This document shows positions 15,972 through 24,978 of a DNA stretch of 64,000 nt, one piece after another. Under the pieces are notes generated by a model. That model did not search any database, was not told the DNA's origin, and worked only from the letters and a program-made list of their open reading frames with translations. Position numbers and translations under genes: made by a program. The first letter of the stretch is position 1; each line of letters opens with the position of its first letter. Origin of the DNA: Flavobacteriaceae bacterium (lineage in GTDB: Bacteria > Bacteroidota > Bacteroidia > Flavobacteriales > Flavobacteriaceae); NCBI GenBank assembly GCA_013003555.1, contig JABDIV010000025.1:22325-86324 (forward strand), read 5' to 3'.

Positions 15972-18068
15972 ATGAAAAAATCTACAGTTGCTCTTTATTT
16001 CTTAAGCGTCCTGTTGTTGAGTTTCGTTAGTATCGAATCAATTCATGCACAGGAGGAGGATGAGGAGACTGAGAAAACCATTTTAACAGAAAATCTTCCG
16101 GAAATAATCCTTTCAGCCACCCGGACCTTACGGCAATTATCTTCATTACCTCTACCAGCACAACTCATTAAACAGGAAGAGATCAAAAACATAAATGCAA
16201 TTCGACTTACCGATCTGCTCAGTGAGCAAACCGGATTGATCACAGTGCCTGATTTCGGCGGAGGAGAGGGGATACAGCTCCAGGGATTAGACTCACAGTA
16301 CACCTTAATTCTGATAGACGGGGTGCCGCTTATCGGCCGCTCTGCGGGCACCTTAGACCTTAACCGTATTTCGGTTGGAAACATTAAACAGATTGAAGTT
16401 GTTAAAGGCGCATCTTCAAGTTTGTATGGTAGTGAAGCCCTGGGTGGTGTCATTAACATTATAACCGAACAACCAAAATCGGGATTCAAGGGTGAGGTTT
16501 TTCATCGTTCGGGCACGTTTAATTCAAACGACACCGGTTTAAATCTAAACTACAAAAAGGATAAAATAGGGGTCAACGCTTTTGTTAACCGTTACGAAAC
16601 CGATGGTTTTGATCTTAATTCTTCAGACCCGCTAAATACAGTAGATGCTTATACAAATTATACTTTGAGCGGATCTTTTAACTATCAGCTGAGCGACAAT
16701 ACGAATATTATCCTTACCGGGCGATATTTTACCCAGGATCAGGATACCAGAGCAACCGAATCGTTCAGTGGTGAAAGCAGTGTAAATGAATGGAACTCAA
16801 AATTCCTGATGTCCCATAAATTTAATTCGAAGTGGAATAGCCAACTTGAATTATACGGGTCCAGATATAAAGCTACCGAGTTTCTTGATGATAGCGAAGG
16901 AAATCTTTTAAGTGAGAGTGATTTTAACCAGTTACTGCTCCGTCCCGAGTTGAGATTAACTTTTAACCCTTCCAAAACAAGCGGTTTTATCGGTGGATTG
17001 GGTATGAACCATGAACGCTTAGAACGCACCGATTTTTCATCTGAACCTAACTTTAATTCCCCTTACATCTTCTTGCAATGGGATACATATTTGAATGAAA
17101 AATTAAACATGATTCTCGGAGCGCGTTTTGATGCCCACAGCGAATACAAATCACAATTCAGTCCGAAACTGGCTTTGCGTTATGACCTTATAGACCATGT
17201 TGCCGTTAAAGGATCTGTGGGTTATGGGTTTAAAGCTCCCGATTTCAGACAATTGTATTTCAACTTTTCAAATGGCGTAATCGGGTATACCATTTTAGGC
17301 TATAACGCGGTAAATACTGTAATCCCAGAGTTGGAAGCCCAGGGGCAAATCGCCAATATTCTTGTTCCGCTGTCGGAATTCGATGGTCAGCTCTCACCTG
17401 AAAACTCAATCGGGATCAACCTCGGTATTGATGTCAAGCCCACCAGCACCCTGTCGATGAATTTGAATTTATTCAGAAATACTATCGATGATCTTATCGA
17501 TACAAGGATCATTGCCAATAAAAATAATGGGCAAAACGTCTTTAGCTATTATAACATCAATTCGGTTTATACCCAGGGTCTGGAATATGGAGTAAGTTGG
17601 AAAATAATAAAATCGCTGAGATTATCGGCAGGTTATCAGCTCCTATATGCAAAAGACAAGGATGCGGAAATGGCGTTTGAAAATGGAGAAGTATTTGCGC
17701 GTGAGAGTCCGACCAGCCCCGCTTTCCAACTTGATAAATCGGATTATTTCGGGCTGTTTAATCGTTCACGTCATACGGCCAATTTCAAGATCTTTTATCA
17801 GATCTCCAAGTGGAATGCCAATGCGAATATCAGGGCGACCTATAGAAGCAAGTTCGGACTGTTTGACACCAATGGCAATGCTTATCTAGATAGTTATGAT
17901 GATTTTGTTGATGGCTATTCCATATGGGACATCGCCTTTAACAAAACAATATTTAAAAACTACGAATTAGGTATTGGTGTTGACAACCTTTTCGATTTTA
18001 CAGATCCGCAGAATATATCGAATATCGCGGGACGCATTATTTATGGAACATTTACTTTAAATTTTTAA
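15972..18068 (+). CDS. TonB-dependent outer-membrane receptor (iron/heme or siderophore type)
   Basis: 698 residues. Signal peptide ~1-26 (ending IHAQ), a plug domain ~45-165 (LSATRTLRQLSSLP, GEGIQLQGLDSQYTLILIDGVP, IEVVKGASSSLYGSEALGGVINI in parts), then a beta-barrel to the C-terminal aromatic strand YGTFTLNF. It lacks the SusC-type N-terminal CarboxypepD_reg domain, so a metal-complex receptor fits better than a glycan receptor. The region GFKAPDFRQLYFNF resembles the FRAP box of heme receptors, but the NPNL motif is not evident. It is followed by a HmuY-like lipoprotein (10-bp gap) and preceded by an AraC-type regulator. Confidence 0.9.
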   Translation: MKKSTVALYFLSVLLLSFVSIESIHAQEEDEETEKTILTENLPEIILSATRTLRQLSSLPLPAQLIKQEEIKNINAIRLTDLLSEQTGLITVPDFGGGEGIQLQGLDSQYTLILIDGVPLIGRSAGTLDLNRISVGNIKQIEVVKGASSSLYGSEALGGVINIITEQPKSGFKGEVFHRSGTFNSNDTGLNLNYKKDKIGVNAFVNRYETDGFDLNSSDPLNTVDAYTNYTLSGSFNYQLSDNTNIILTGRYFTQDQDTRATESFSGESSVNEWNSKFLMSHKFNSKWNSQLELYGSRYKATEFLDDSEGNLLSESDFNQLLLRPELRLTFNPSKTSGFIGGLGMNHERLERTDFSSEPNFNSPYIFLQWDTYLNEKLNMILGARFDAHSEYKSQFSPKLALRYDLIDHVAVKGSVGYGFKAPDFRQLYFNFSNGVIGYTILGYNAVNTVIPELEAQGQIANILVPLSEFDGQLSPENSIGINLGIDVKPTSTLSMNLNLFRNTIDDLIDTRIIANKNNGQNVFSYYNINSVYTQGLEYGVSWKIIKSLRLSAGYQLLYAKDKDAEMAFENGEVFARESPTSPAFQLDKSDYFGLFNRSRHTANFKIFYQISKWNANANIRATYRSKFGLFDTNGNAYLDSYDDFVDGYSIWDIAFNKTIFKNYELGIGVDNLFDFTDPQNISNIAGRIIYGTFTLNF

Positions 18069-18078
18069 TTATACAGTT

Positions 18079-18711
18079 ATGAATATTTTGAAATTATTAT
18101 CACTTATTACCTTAGTTGTTGTTTTTAGCTCGTGCAGTTCAAACGATGATGGTCCCGAAGTACTTCAGGTAGAGTCGAGTACAGTCAGTAATTTATTTGC
18201 ACCTCAATCTGGAGGTCAGGGAGAGCCGGTTTCAGGACCGTTCACCAAATTCGATTTTGAAACAGGGGCGCCAACTTCAAGTACAACCGAATGGGATATC
18301 GCCTTCAGAGGGACTACCATTATTGTAAATGGCGGGGTTTCTCTCGGAACGACCGATGAGCCGGAACGAACCGGAAACGGAGGCGCCTACATTGAAACAG
18401 GAACATTTGCAAATATTGGTTCTGTTGATCCTTTGGCATTTGTCCAGGATTCCAATAGTGGATATGCGATCGCTTCTGGAAGTGGAAATGGTTGGTATAA
18501 CTATAACTTTGCTTCCAACACCATCGAGCCTATTCCCGGACGGGTTTTGGTTTTCAAAACTCGAGACGGCAAATATGCCAAGATAGAGGTCCTGAGTTAT
18601 TATAAGGATGCTCCCGAAGATATAACTCCTGAAATTGCCGCTAATGATCTACGGTATTTCACATTTAATTATGTGTATCAGCCTAATTCAGGAGAAATTG
18701 CATTTGAATAA
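18079..18711 (+). CDS. hmuY: HmuY-family lipoprotein lacking His and Met in the mature part
   Basis: 210 residues with signal peptide and lipobox (FSSCSSN). The mature part has the HmuY pattern: FTKFDFETGAPTSSTTEWDIAFRGTTIIVNGG (in parts) near residues 55-90, ending in FTFNYVYQPNSG. HmuY proteins are surface hemophores that hand heme to the partner TonB receptor; known members ligate heme with two His (P. gingivalis) or two Met (related oral species). The supplied translation has no His at all and no Met beyond the start, so neither mode is possible. Substrate therefore uncertain. Confidence 0.82.
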   Translation: MNILKLLSLITLVVVFSSCSSNDDGPEVLQVESSTVSNLFAPQSGGQGEPVSGPFTKFDFETGAPTSSTTEWDIAFRGTTIIVNGGVSLGTTDEPERTGNGGAYIETGTFANIGSVDPLAFVQDSNSGYAIASGSGNGWYNYNFASNTIEPIPGRVLVFKTRDGKYAKIEVLSYYKDAPEDITPEIAANDLRYFTFNYVYQPNSGEIAFE

Positions 18712-18725
18712 AGCCATTTAAAAAC

Positions 18726-19433
18726 ATGTCAGATATCATTGACTTTATCCCTATTGCAACCACAATTTTTTCATTCTTTTTCTTAAGAGAAATAGTCAGT
18801 CACTATAATGAAAATAAGACGTCTTACCTGCTTTGGTGGAGTATTGGCGTACTTACTTTCGGCCTTGGTACGCTGGCAGAAAGCATCCATGCGATTTTCG
18901 GCTGGTATGAGATTAATCTTCGGCTTTGGTATATCGTAGGCGCACTGCTTGGCGGTTTTCCATTAGCACAAGGATCGGTTTTTCTCTTGATGCGCAAGTC
19001 ATTTGCCCGAATAACAGCAACAATTATTGTAAGCCTTATTATTTTGGCTTCGATATTTGTGCTTCTTACGCCGGTCGTCTTGCCAGAAGGATTTGATTAC
19101 AGGTTGACGGGATCGGTATTTGAATGGAAATGGGTACGTTATTTTTCACCTTTTATTAATCTTTACGCATTTATTTTTCTTGTTGGCGGAGCATTATACT
19201 CTGCCAGGAAATATTATGGATTGAACGACAAACAGGCGCATTTTAAAGGTAATATCCTTATCGCAATTGGGGCATTATTACCTGGAATCGGTGGAACTTT
19301 TACAAGAATGGGTTATGTTGAGGTCTTGTTTATTACCGAGTTAATCGGACTTGTTCTCATTTACGCAGGGTACAGGACGATTAAAATCAAGAACAGAGAA
19401 GTACGCCTGGTCAATGCCATAGTCGACAATTAA
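18726..19433 (+). CDS. Seven-TM membrane protein of unknown function in the hmuY operon
   Basis: 235 residues with seven hydrophobic segments, for example YLLWWSIGVLTFGLGTLAES and FKGNILIAIGALLPGIGGTF, and a short basic C-terminal tail. It has no recognised family motif. It follows the HmuY-like gene by 14 bp and ends at a strong terminator, so it belongs to the receptor operon and may be an inner-membrane partner (permease, reductase or sensor). Several Trp, Tyr and charged residues lie between helices, but I see no heme-binding His pair typical of cytochrome reductases. Confidence 0.68.
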   Translation: MSDIIDFIPIATTIFSFFFLREIVSHYNENKTSYLLWWSIGVLTFGLGTLAESIHAIFGWYEINLRLWYIVGALLGGFPLAQGSVFLLMRKSFARITATIIVSLIILASIFVLLTPVVLPEGFDYRLTGSVFEWKWVRYFSPFINLYAFIFLVGGALYSARKYYGLNDKQAHFKGNILIAIGALLPGIGGTFTRMGYVEVLFITELIGLVLIYAGYRTIKIKNREVRLVNAIVDN

Positions 19434-19460
19434 AAAAAGCCGCTTAAAGCGGCTTTTTTT
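19434..19460. terminator. Bidirectional terminator between the hmuY operon and carbonic anhydrase
   Basis: AAAAAGCCGCTT and AAGCGGCTTTTT form an almost perfect stem with A/T tracts on both sides. It separates two convergent operons in a 27-bp gap. Confidence 0.85.
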
Positions 19461-20093
19461 TTATAGTAGTTCAACACGTCCTGAAGATAGTTTGTAAACA
19501 CCTCCGACCATGGAAATTTCTTCATTTTTGTCCATTTCTTTCAAAATCGGACTTCTTTCCCGAATGCGATCAATTGTCATCAAAACATTGTTCTTAATGG
19601 ATTGATCAACGAATGCATTGTTCGATGAATTCATCTCACCATCCACTTCTTCAGAAGCCTTACGAACGGCGGGCATGATATTATCAAGCATAGCGGTAAT
19701 ATTTCCCAATTGAACCTCATCACAAGCTGCCTTCACGGCTCCACAACTCTCATGACCCAATACCAAAACCAGCTTACTGCCGGCAACTTTACATGCATAC
19801 TCGATACTTCCAAGAATGTCGGTGTTTTCAAAATTTCCAGCTACACGAGCAACAAAAACATCTCCTATTGCCTGGTCAAATACAACTTCTACCGGAACTC
19901 TTGAATCAATACAAGATAGTATAACCGCTTTAGGGTGTTGTCCCGATATCGTTTGTTCAACGAGTGCGGCATGATCGGTTGTTTGCATGTTATTTGACAC
20001 GAATCGTTCGTTTCCTTTCATAAGATCGCTAAGCACACCTTCAGGTGTCAGGCTATCTTGAATGTCCTTTGTAATGGCTTTATTTTTTATCAT
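19461..20093 (-). CDS. Beta-class carbonic anhydrase
   Basis: Interconverts CO2 and bicarbonate. 210 residues with the zinc and active-site set C61-x-D63-x-R65 (CIDSRVPVE) and H114-x-x-C117 (HESCGAV). No signal peptide, hence cytoplasmic. It overlaps the 3' end of the SulP gene by 4 bp (ATGA type), so the two are translationally coupled: SulP imports bicarbonate (or another anion) and the enzyme equilibrates it. Such SulP-carbonic anhydrase pairs are common in marine bacteria. Confidence 0.92.
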   Translation of the reverse strand: MIKNKAITKDIQDSLTPEGVLSDLMKGNERFVSNNMQTTDHAALVEQTISGQHPKAVILSCIDSRVPVEVVFDQAIGDVFVARVAGNFENTDILGSIEYACKVAGSKLVLVLGHESCGAVKAACDEVQLGNITAMLDNIMPAVRKASEEVDGEMNSSNNAFVDQSIKNNVLMTIDRIRERSPILKEMDKNEEISMVGGVYKLSSGRVELL

Positions 20094-21961
20094 AACTCTG
20101 GCTTTTTATTATTAATATTTACTTTTATCCAATCCATACATTCCTTGAAATTTGAAAAAATGTGTTCAAGCGGGATCAGGTCAGGAATAATATCAATCCG
20201 TTCCATCATATACCTGGGCTGATCGAGAACATTTACCAGAAGAACGGATATTCCTTGTTGTTCCAAATCAACTAAAATATCCTCCAGTGCATACAGCCCA
20301 GACTGATCTACGTATTGCATGCGGCCCATCCTGATTATCACCGCCTCAGCTGTTGGTGGTATTTGTTTGGCCAACTGCTGAAAGTTACTCGTACTCCCAA
20401 AGAAAAGTGGCCCTTTTATATGCTTAATGAAAACTCTCTCCTTTAAATATTCAGGGAAATCAGCCTCATCTTTCCAAGCTTCTTCCTTCAGTGGCTTAAC
20501 ATCAGAACGCTCACCGGTAAGGTCACCGATCTTTTTCATAAACATCAATGACGCTATCACGAGACCAATGCCGACCGCATATACCAAATTCCAAACCGAG
20601 GCCAATATCAGGACCACAAGCATAATTAAAACTTCTGAACTCAACCGAATAGGTCCGATTTTCATGTCCTTTGGTAAACTCGGAATTGCCTTAAGTCCTT
20701 TATAATCCATAACGCCAATTCCTACTGTGATAAGAATTCCGGCTAAAACAGCCGCAGGAATTCTCGATGCCACGGGGCCAAGAACAAGTAAGATAAAAAG
20801 TAACATCACACCAGCTATCATTCCTGAAAGTCGGGTCTTCCCACCTGAATTGATATTGACAACCGTTCGAATGGTAGCCCCGGCTCCGGGAATCCCACCG
20901 AACATGGCTCCGATACTATTTCCAATACCCTGCCCAACTAATTCTTTGTTAGGATTGTGTTTGGTTTTAGTCATATTGTCGGCCACAACACTCGTTAGTA
21001 ACGAATCTATAGCACCCAGTAACGCTAAGGTCAGGGCAGTAAATACATATGGGGTTATGTTTCCGAGCTTAAATCCTGTAAATATTTCAACAACCGGGTA
21101 AGGAAATCCTTCCGGGATCTGTTCAATCGGCTTGTAATTAATTCCAAAGCCTATGGCTATTCCCGAGACCACGATTAAAGCAACCAATGTGCTCGGAATA
21201 ACTTTTGTAACTCGCTTGAATCCATATATAATAAAGATTGTTGACAAGGCTAAGATCAATTCAAGCCAGTTGACATTTTTTAACGCCCTTGGTAACATCT
21301 TGATCGTTCCAATAACACCAGAAGCTTCAGTAGATGCAAGAGTTTTGGCTTCCGTCATGATTTGATCTTCTGTTATCCTTTCAGCTCGATTGATGGTTTC
21401 CCTGAAATCTTCGAGTACCAGAATACCCTCTCCGGCTTCTTCAACAAGAATGTTTTCAAGAATGATCTCTTCAGCCTGGGCTTTAAACTGATTTACAAAC
21501 TCAACATCTTCTTTGGTGTTATAACCAACCGAAGGGAGGATTTGCGTAACGAGGATAATTACGCCAATAGCTGTCATAAACCCAGAGACGACAGGATAAG
21601 GGATAAACCGAATATATTGTCCCAGTCCAATAATCCCTAGTCCTATTTGCATTAATCCGGCAAGCAGAAATACCGTTAAAATCGCTGGCAAGGCTTTATT
21701 CACATCCCCGTCATTTGCCGCTACAATACCTGCTATAACCACCATACTAACTGCAGTCATAGGAGCTGTAGGGCCAGATATTTGAGTATTGGTACCGCCA
21801 AAAAGGGCAGCGAAAAAACTGATGAAAATCGCTCCATATAGCCCTGCACTGGGGCCAAGTCCGGAAGACACACCAAAAGCAAGAGCTAATGGAAGAGCAA
21901 CAATACCAGCGGTAATTCCACCAAAGGCATCGCCTTTTATATTAGAAAATAATTGATTCAT
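20090..21961 (-). CDS. SulP-family anion transporter with STAS domain (probable bicarbonate transporter)
   Basis: 623 residues. The N-terminal membrane domain has ~10-12 helices with family stretches such as GLYGAIFISFFAALFGGTNTQISGPTAPM (in parts) and NPNKELVGQGIGN. The C-terminal STAS domain runs ~residues 510-610 (FGSTSNFQQL, YVDQSGLYALED). A hydrophilic, acidic insert of ~65 residues lies between membrane segments near 155-220; I recall a similar insert in flavobacterial homologs. Coupling to carbonic anhydrase argues for bicarbonate rather than sulfate, but selectivity is inference. Confidence 0.9.
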   Translation of the reverse strand: MNQLFSNIKGDAFGGITAGIVALPLALAFGVSSGLGPSAGLYGAIFISFFAALFGGTNTQISGPTAPMTAVSMVVIAGIVAANDGDVNKALPAILTVFLLAGLMQIGLGIIGLGQYIRFIPYPVVSGFMTAIGVIILVTQILPSVGYNTKEDVEFVNQFKAQAEEIILENILVEEAGEGILVLEDFRETINRAERITEDQIMTEAKTLASTEASGVIGTIKMLPRALKNVNWLELILALSTIFIIYGFKRVTKVIPSTLVALIVVSGIAIGFGINYKPIEQIPEGFPYPVVEIFTGFKLGNITPYVFTALTLALLGAIDSLLTSVVADNMTKTKHNPNKELVGQGIGNSIGAMFGGIPGAGATIRTVVNINSGGKTRLSGMIAGVMLLFILLVLGPVASRIPAAVLAGILITVGIGVMDYKGLKAIPSLPKDMKIGPIRLSSEVLIMLVVLILASVWNLVYAVGIGLVIASLMFMKKIGDLTGERSDVKPLKEEAWKDEADFPEYLKERVFIKHIKGPLFFGSTSNFQQLAKQIPPTAEAVIIRMGRMQYVDQSGLYALEDILVDLEQQGISVLLVNVLDQPRYMMERIDIIPDLIPLEHIFSNFKECMDWIKVNINNKKPEL

Positions 21962-22041
21962 ATAATAATTTTTTAAATTTTATTCAATCACTGGTGTTCG
22001 TGATTGATGAAAGAATGCTTAAAAAGCTAAGGAATGATTCG

Positions 22042-22353
22042 CTAAGAGGCCATGGATTCCGGAGGAGGAAGAATAATTTCCTTAAAACTGGAAGGCATTC
22101 TTAAACAATATTCAAAATTTAAAGAATTGTCCCGGAACCCAATATGAAGATATTGCCCGGATAATTGATTGATCAGATTTATTTCAACGTCGATAAGTGT
22201 TTTTATGCCTTTGGTCTCTTCTTCTTCGCTAGAATCGAAATATGCCGATATTTCAATATCGCTATCCATATAAGACATAATACATGGAGCTATTACAAAT
22301 ACCTGAAAAAGTATAGCAAGTATACAAACATTATATTGGCGTTTTAGAATCAT
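22042..22353 (-). CDS. Small membrane-anchored protein, unknown (103 aa)
   Basis: From the ATG at 22353 (the track's TTG start adds six residues) the protein has one N-terminal hydrophobic segment (CILAILFQVFVIAPCIMSYM). A short acidic stretch (SSEEEE) and a soluble tail ending in LPPPESMAS follow. It has its own perfect -7 box. It lies directly upstream of the SulP and carbonic anhydrase genes on the same strand (80-bp gap) and may be the first gene of that operon. No family recognised. Confidence 0.6.
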   Translation of the reverse strand: MILKRQYNVCILAILFQVFVIAPCIMSYMDSDIEISAYFDSSEEEETKGIKTLIDVEINLINQLSGQYLHIGFRDNSLNFEYCLRMPSSFKEIILPPPESMAS

Positions 22354-22368
22354 GGTTAGCGTTGCTTG

Positions 22369-22376
22369 CAAATATA
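22369..22376 (-). promoter_or_regulatory. -7 box of the small membrane protein gene (possible SulP operon promoter)
   Basis: TATATTTG on the minus strand (perfect TAnnTTTG), 15 bp before the ATG at 22353. Confidence 0.55.
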
Positions 22377-22409
22377 TCGTATCAACCCGGTAGAAACGTT
22401 AAATAAAAA

Positions 22410-23177
22410 TTAAAAAACTTTCAATAATTTAATGTCCTCACTGGCTATCCAACCAGTTTTACCATCATCCAGTTTAATTTTTGACCAATTCTCATCATAA
22501 TCTTCCAATACCTGGACCTTAGTTCCTTCATGTAAATTAAATACCGTTTCACTCCTTAAATTTGGATCGGTATGCACCTGGGTTTCCTGGGCAAAAACAA
22601 TAGCCGGATTATCTTGCTTTTCATATTGATAATTTTGAAATGCAAAGCTCAGGGAGATAAGTGCTAACGCGAGGCAACTAAAGCTTCCGAGAAACAGAAC
22701 CCTTTTTCTTGCTGTGGAAATTGAAAAGTAATACATAAGGAAAAACAAAACGAAAAGCACCATCATAGCGATCGACAATATTGCCCACACTTCGAAATCA
22801 TAAATCTGAATCATGTTTTTTACAACTCTTTTGAGGCCAACCTGAGGCAAAGGTTCAATGGCATCTACAGTCATGTTCTTTGCGAAACTCAGGTTATTCT
22901 GTATGTCTACATCATCAGGATTGAGTTGCAAAGCCCTTTCATAATAATAAATACTCGGTGCTACCTGATTTGATTTATAATAGGCATTCGCCAGGTTAAA
23001 ATAAAGATCTGAAGAGTGCAACTTTTCATCGAGGATTGATTCATAAAGTTGAATCGCTTCCTCATATCGGCCTTCATTATAAGTCGAATTGGCTTGTTCA
23101 AATACAAGAGACTCTTGTGCTACAACTTGTAAAAAGCTCAGCATTAGAACCATAATAAACAGAAACCTCAATTTCAT
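22410..23177 (-). CDS. batE: BatE: TPR and SH3-type protein
   Basis: 255 residues from the ATG at 23177, chosen because it begins a normal signal peptide (MKLRFLFIMVLMLSFLQVVAQ); the longer track ORF only adds charged residues. TPR units follow (YNEGRYEEAIQLYESILDE, LYFNLANAYYKSNQ). Then come two transmembrane helices (~residues 130-200) and a C-terminal bacterial SH3 domain (VQVLEDYDENWSKIKLDDGKTGWI in parts). This is the BatE layout, the last gene of the Bat operon. The Bat system was linked to aerotolerance in Bacteroides, but its biochemical role is unsettled. Confidence 0.85.
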   Translation of the reverse strand: MKLRFLFIMVLMLSFLQVVAQESLVFEQANSTYNEGRYEEAIQLYESILDEKLHSSDLYFNLANAYYKSNQVAPSIYYYERALQLNPDDVDIQNNLSFAKNMTVDAIEPLPQVGLKRVVKNMIQIYDFEVWAILSIAMMVLFVLFFLMYYFSISTARKRVLFLGSFSCLALALISLSFAFQNYQYEKQDNPAIVFAQETQVHTDPNLRSETVFNLHEGTKVQVLEDYDENWSKIKLDDGKTGWIASEDIKLLKVF

Positions 23178-23193
23178 TTTTTTATCTTTCGGT

Positions 23194-24975
23194 TTAACGT
23201 ATTTGCTTATCCATCTGGGCAATAACATCTGCTGCTCGATTGTAATCGCTTTGCATTTCGGCTTTCGAACTCGGCGTAAAGCGAGCTAACTCACAACTTT
23301 TTAAAAGCATAATGAAGCCGTCAATAACATTTCCCTTTACCTTGCATGCCGTGAGAAGTTCTTTGATCTTTTCCTTACTGAATTCAGTCGTTTCAATACT
23401 TATTTTGGCCTTGAGATAATTGTGTAGGGATTTGTGCAACGCTTCATAGAAATGGTCTTTATCACCCATATTTTTCTTGGCATCACTTAAATACCGGCGT
23501 GCTAATTTATCGGCCTGACGTTTTCTATTCCCTAAAATATCATTTTCAAGGGTTTGCTGACGGCGTCTGAACAAGATCGCTACTGGAATAGCCAATAATG
23601 GGCCGAGAAGACTGCTCCAAAATAATTTCGATTTAAAAAACTGTCTTGATTCCATGCTTTCTAGCGTCGTTCTCGTCTTAAAAGAAGCAAATTGATTTCC
23701 GCCTGTTATCAACTGCTTTTGATTTCCCTGTGATACAACAGGCGAAACTGTTTTATTAACCGGGCCTTCTGTGACATTGATAAAGAGTTCATCAGAGGCA
23801 ATTGTCTCGTATTGTTCCGTTCTCGGATTAAAGTATGAAAATGAAATACTAGGAATTGGATACTTGCCCTGGTAGGAAGGAACTATAGTATATGAATCTG
23901 CAATCTTCCCTTGCATTCCGCCAAGATTCGTGCTAACACGCTCATCGTGCTCGGGTTCATACACTTCTAATGAACTGGGGATGGTAAGCTTCGGAAGTTT
24001 GAACAATTTTAAATTTCCCTTACCTGAAACTTCCACCGTAGCAATCAATGCCTCAGTCGCCTTTAATTCATCTTTTGAAGTCGTCACCTGGAAGGAAAAA
24101 TCTCCAACGGCGCCACTAAAATTAGCTGGCCTATCCGACTCGGGAAGGGGTTTTACATTAATTGTCCTGCTTCCGGCCGCGACCGTTTTATTAACCGACT
24201 TCATCAATCTACCCCCAAATATATCACGTCGATTTGTTGGAACCTCAACGGTTATATCCAATGCTAAAGGCTCAATATTAAGTTTCCCGGTTTTTTGCGG
24301 GTAGAGCACTGTTTTTCTCAAGACCACAAATCGATAATCTTCCCCTTTGTAGGTTCCGTTTTGGACTTTAAGTCCTTTCATATCGATGTTCTGACTCCAA
24401 AAATCATTATACCGCGGATTATCGATCTCTTTCCAGTTACTCACTCCGGTATTAGGCGAGACATATAATTTGTAGACCACATTAATCGCCTCATTCAAAT
24501 AGGGATTGGTATTTGACACCTCGGCGATCAAATGAATATTTTGAGAAACAATATAGTCTGGATCATTAGGATCCTTAGGTCTCGTAACAGCCGCAGTTAC
24601 CTCCACTTTTATAGGAATCGTTTTAAAAATATTCCCGTTTATTTCAATGGTGGCCTGGCCAATTGTAAATGTTCCTCTTTTTTTTGGTGCCAGGAAATAG
24701 CTATAGGTCTTCGAATAGGAGCGTTTACCATTAATCCAGGAATTGCTTATAGAACTGTTAGGACCACCAACAACTGTGAAATTTTCAAAACTAGGTGGAT
24801 TAAAGTTATCGCCGTCCTTATTCATAACGAAATCCACTCGAAGGCGTTCATTAATCCCCAGGGAATTCTTACTCAGTTTCGTTTCGAATTTAACCCCGTC
24901 TATTTCGTCCTGAGCTAAACCGGGCTGGGTTATCATGAGTAATCCAAAAAGTCCTATTATACCTAAGAATTTCAT
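23194..24975 (-). CDS. batD: BatD protein
   Basis: 593 residues. Signal peptide (ending GLAQ), then a large periplasmic Ig-like region of the BatD family: VDFVMNKDGDNFNPPSFENF, FLAPKKRGTFTIG and YRFVVLRKTVLYPQKTG are family-typical. One transmembrane helix lies near residue 450 (SSLLGPLLAIPVAILF), followed by a cytoplasmic helical C-terminus. It sits between batC (3-bp gap) and batE in the conserved order. Probably works with the VWA proteins in the envelope. Confidence 0.9.
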   Translation of the reverse strand: MKFLGIIGLFGLLMITQPGLAQDEIDGVKFETKLSKNSLGINERLRVDFVMNKDGDNFNPPSFENFTVVGGPNSSISNSWINGKRSYSKTYSYFLAPKKRGTFTIGQATIEINGNIFKTIPIKVEVTAAVTRPKDPNDPDYIVSQNIHLIAEVSNTNPYLNEAINVVYKLYVSPNTGVSNWKEIDNPRYNDFWSQNIDMKGLKVQNGTYKGEDYRFVVLRKTVLYPQKTGKLNIEPLALDITVEVPTNRRDIFGGRLMKSVNKTVAAGSRTINVKPLPESDRPANFSGAVGDFSFQVTTSKDELKATEALIATVEVSGKGNLKLFKLPKLTIPSSLEVYEPEHDERVSTNLGGMQGKIADSYTIVPSYQGKYPIPSISFSYFNPRTEQYETIASDELFINVTEGPVNKTVSPVVSQGNQKQLITGGNQFASFKTRTTLESMESRQFFKSKLFWSSLLGPLLAIPVAILFRRRQQTLENDILGNRKRQADKLARRYLSDAKKNMGDKDHFYEALHKSLHNYLKAKISIETTEFSKEKIKELLTACKVKGNVIDGFIMLLKSCELARFTPSSKAEMQSDYNRAADVIAQMDKQIR

Positions 24976-24978
24976 CTG

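Noticed and set aside
20427-21640. Several plus-strand ORFs across the SulP gene
   Set aside because: They are shadows of a strongly coding minus-strand gene, with no start signals or family resemblance.
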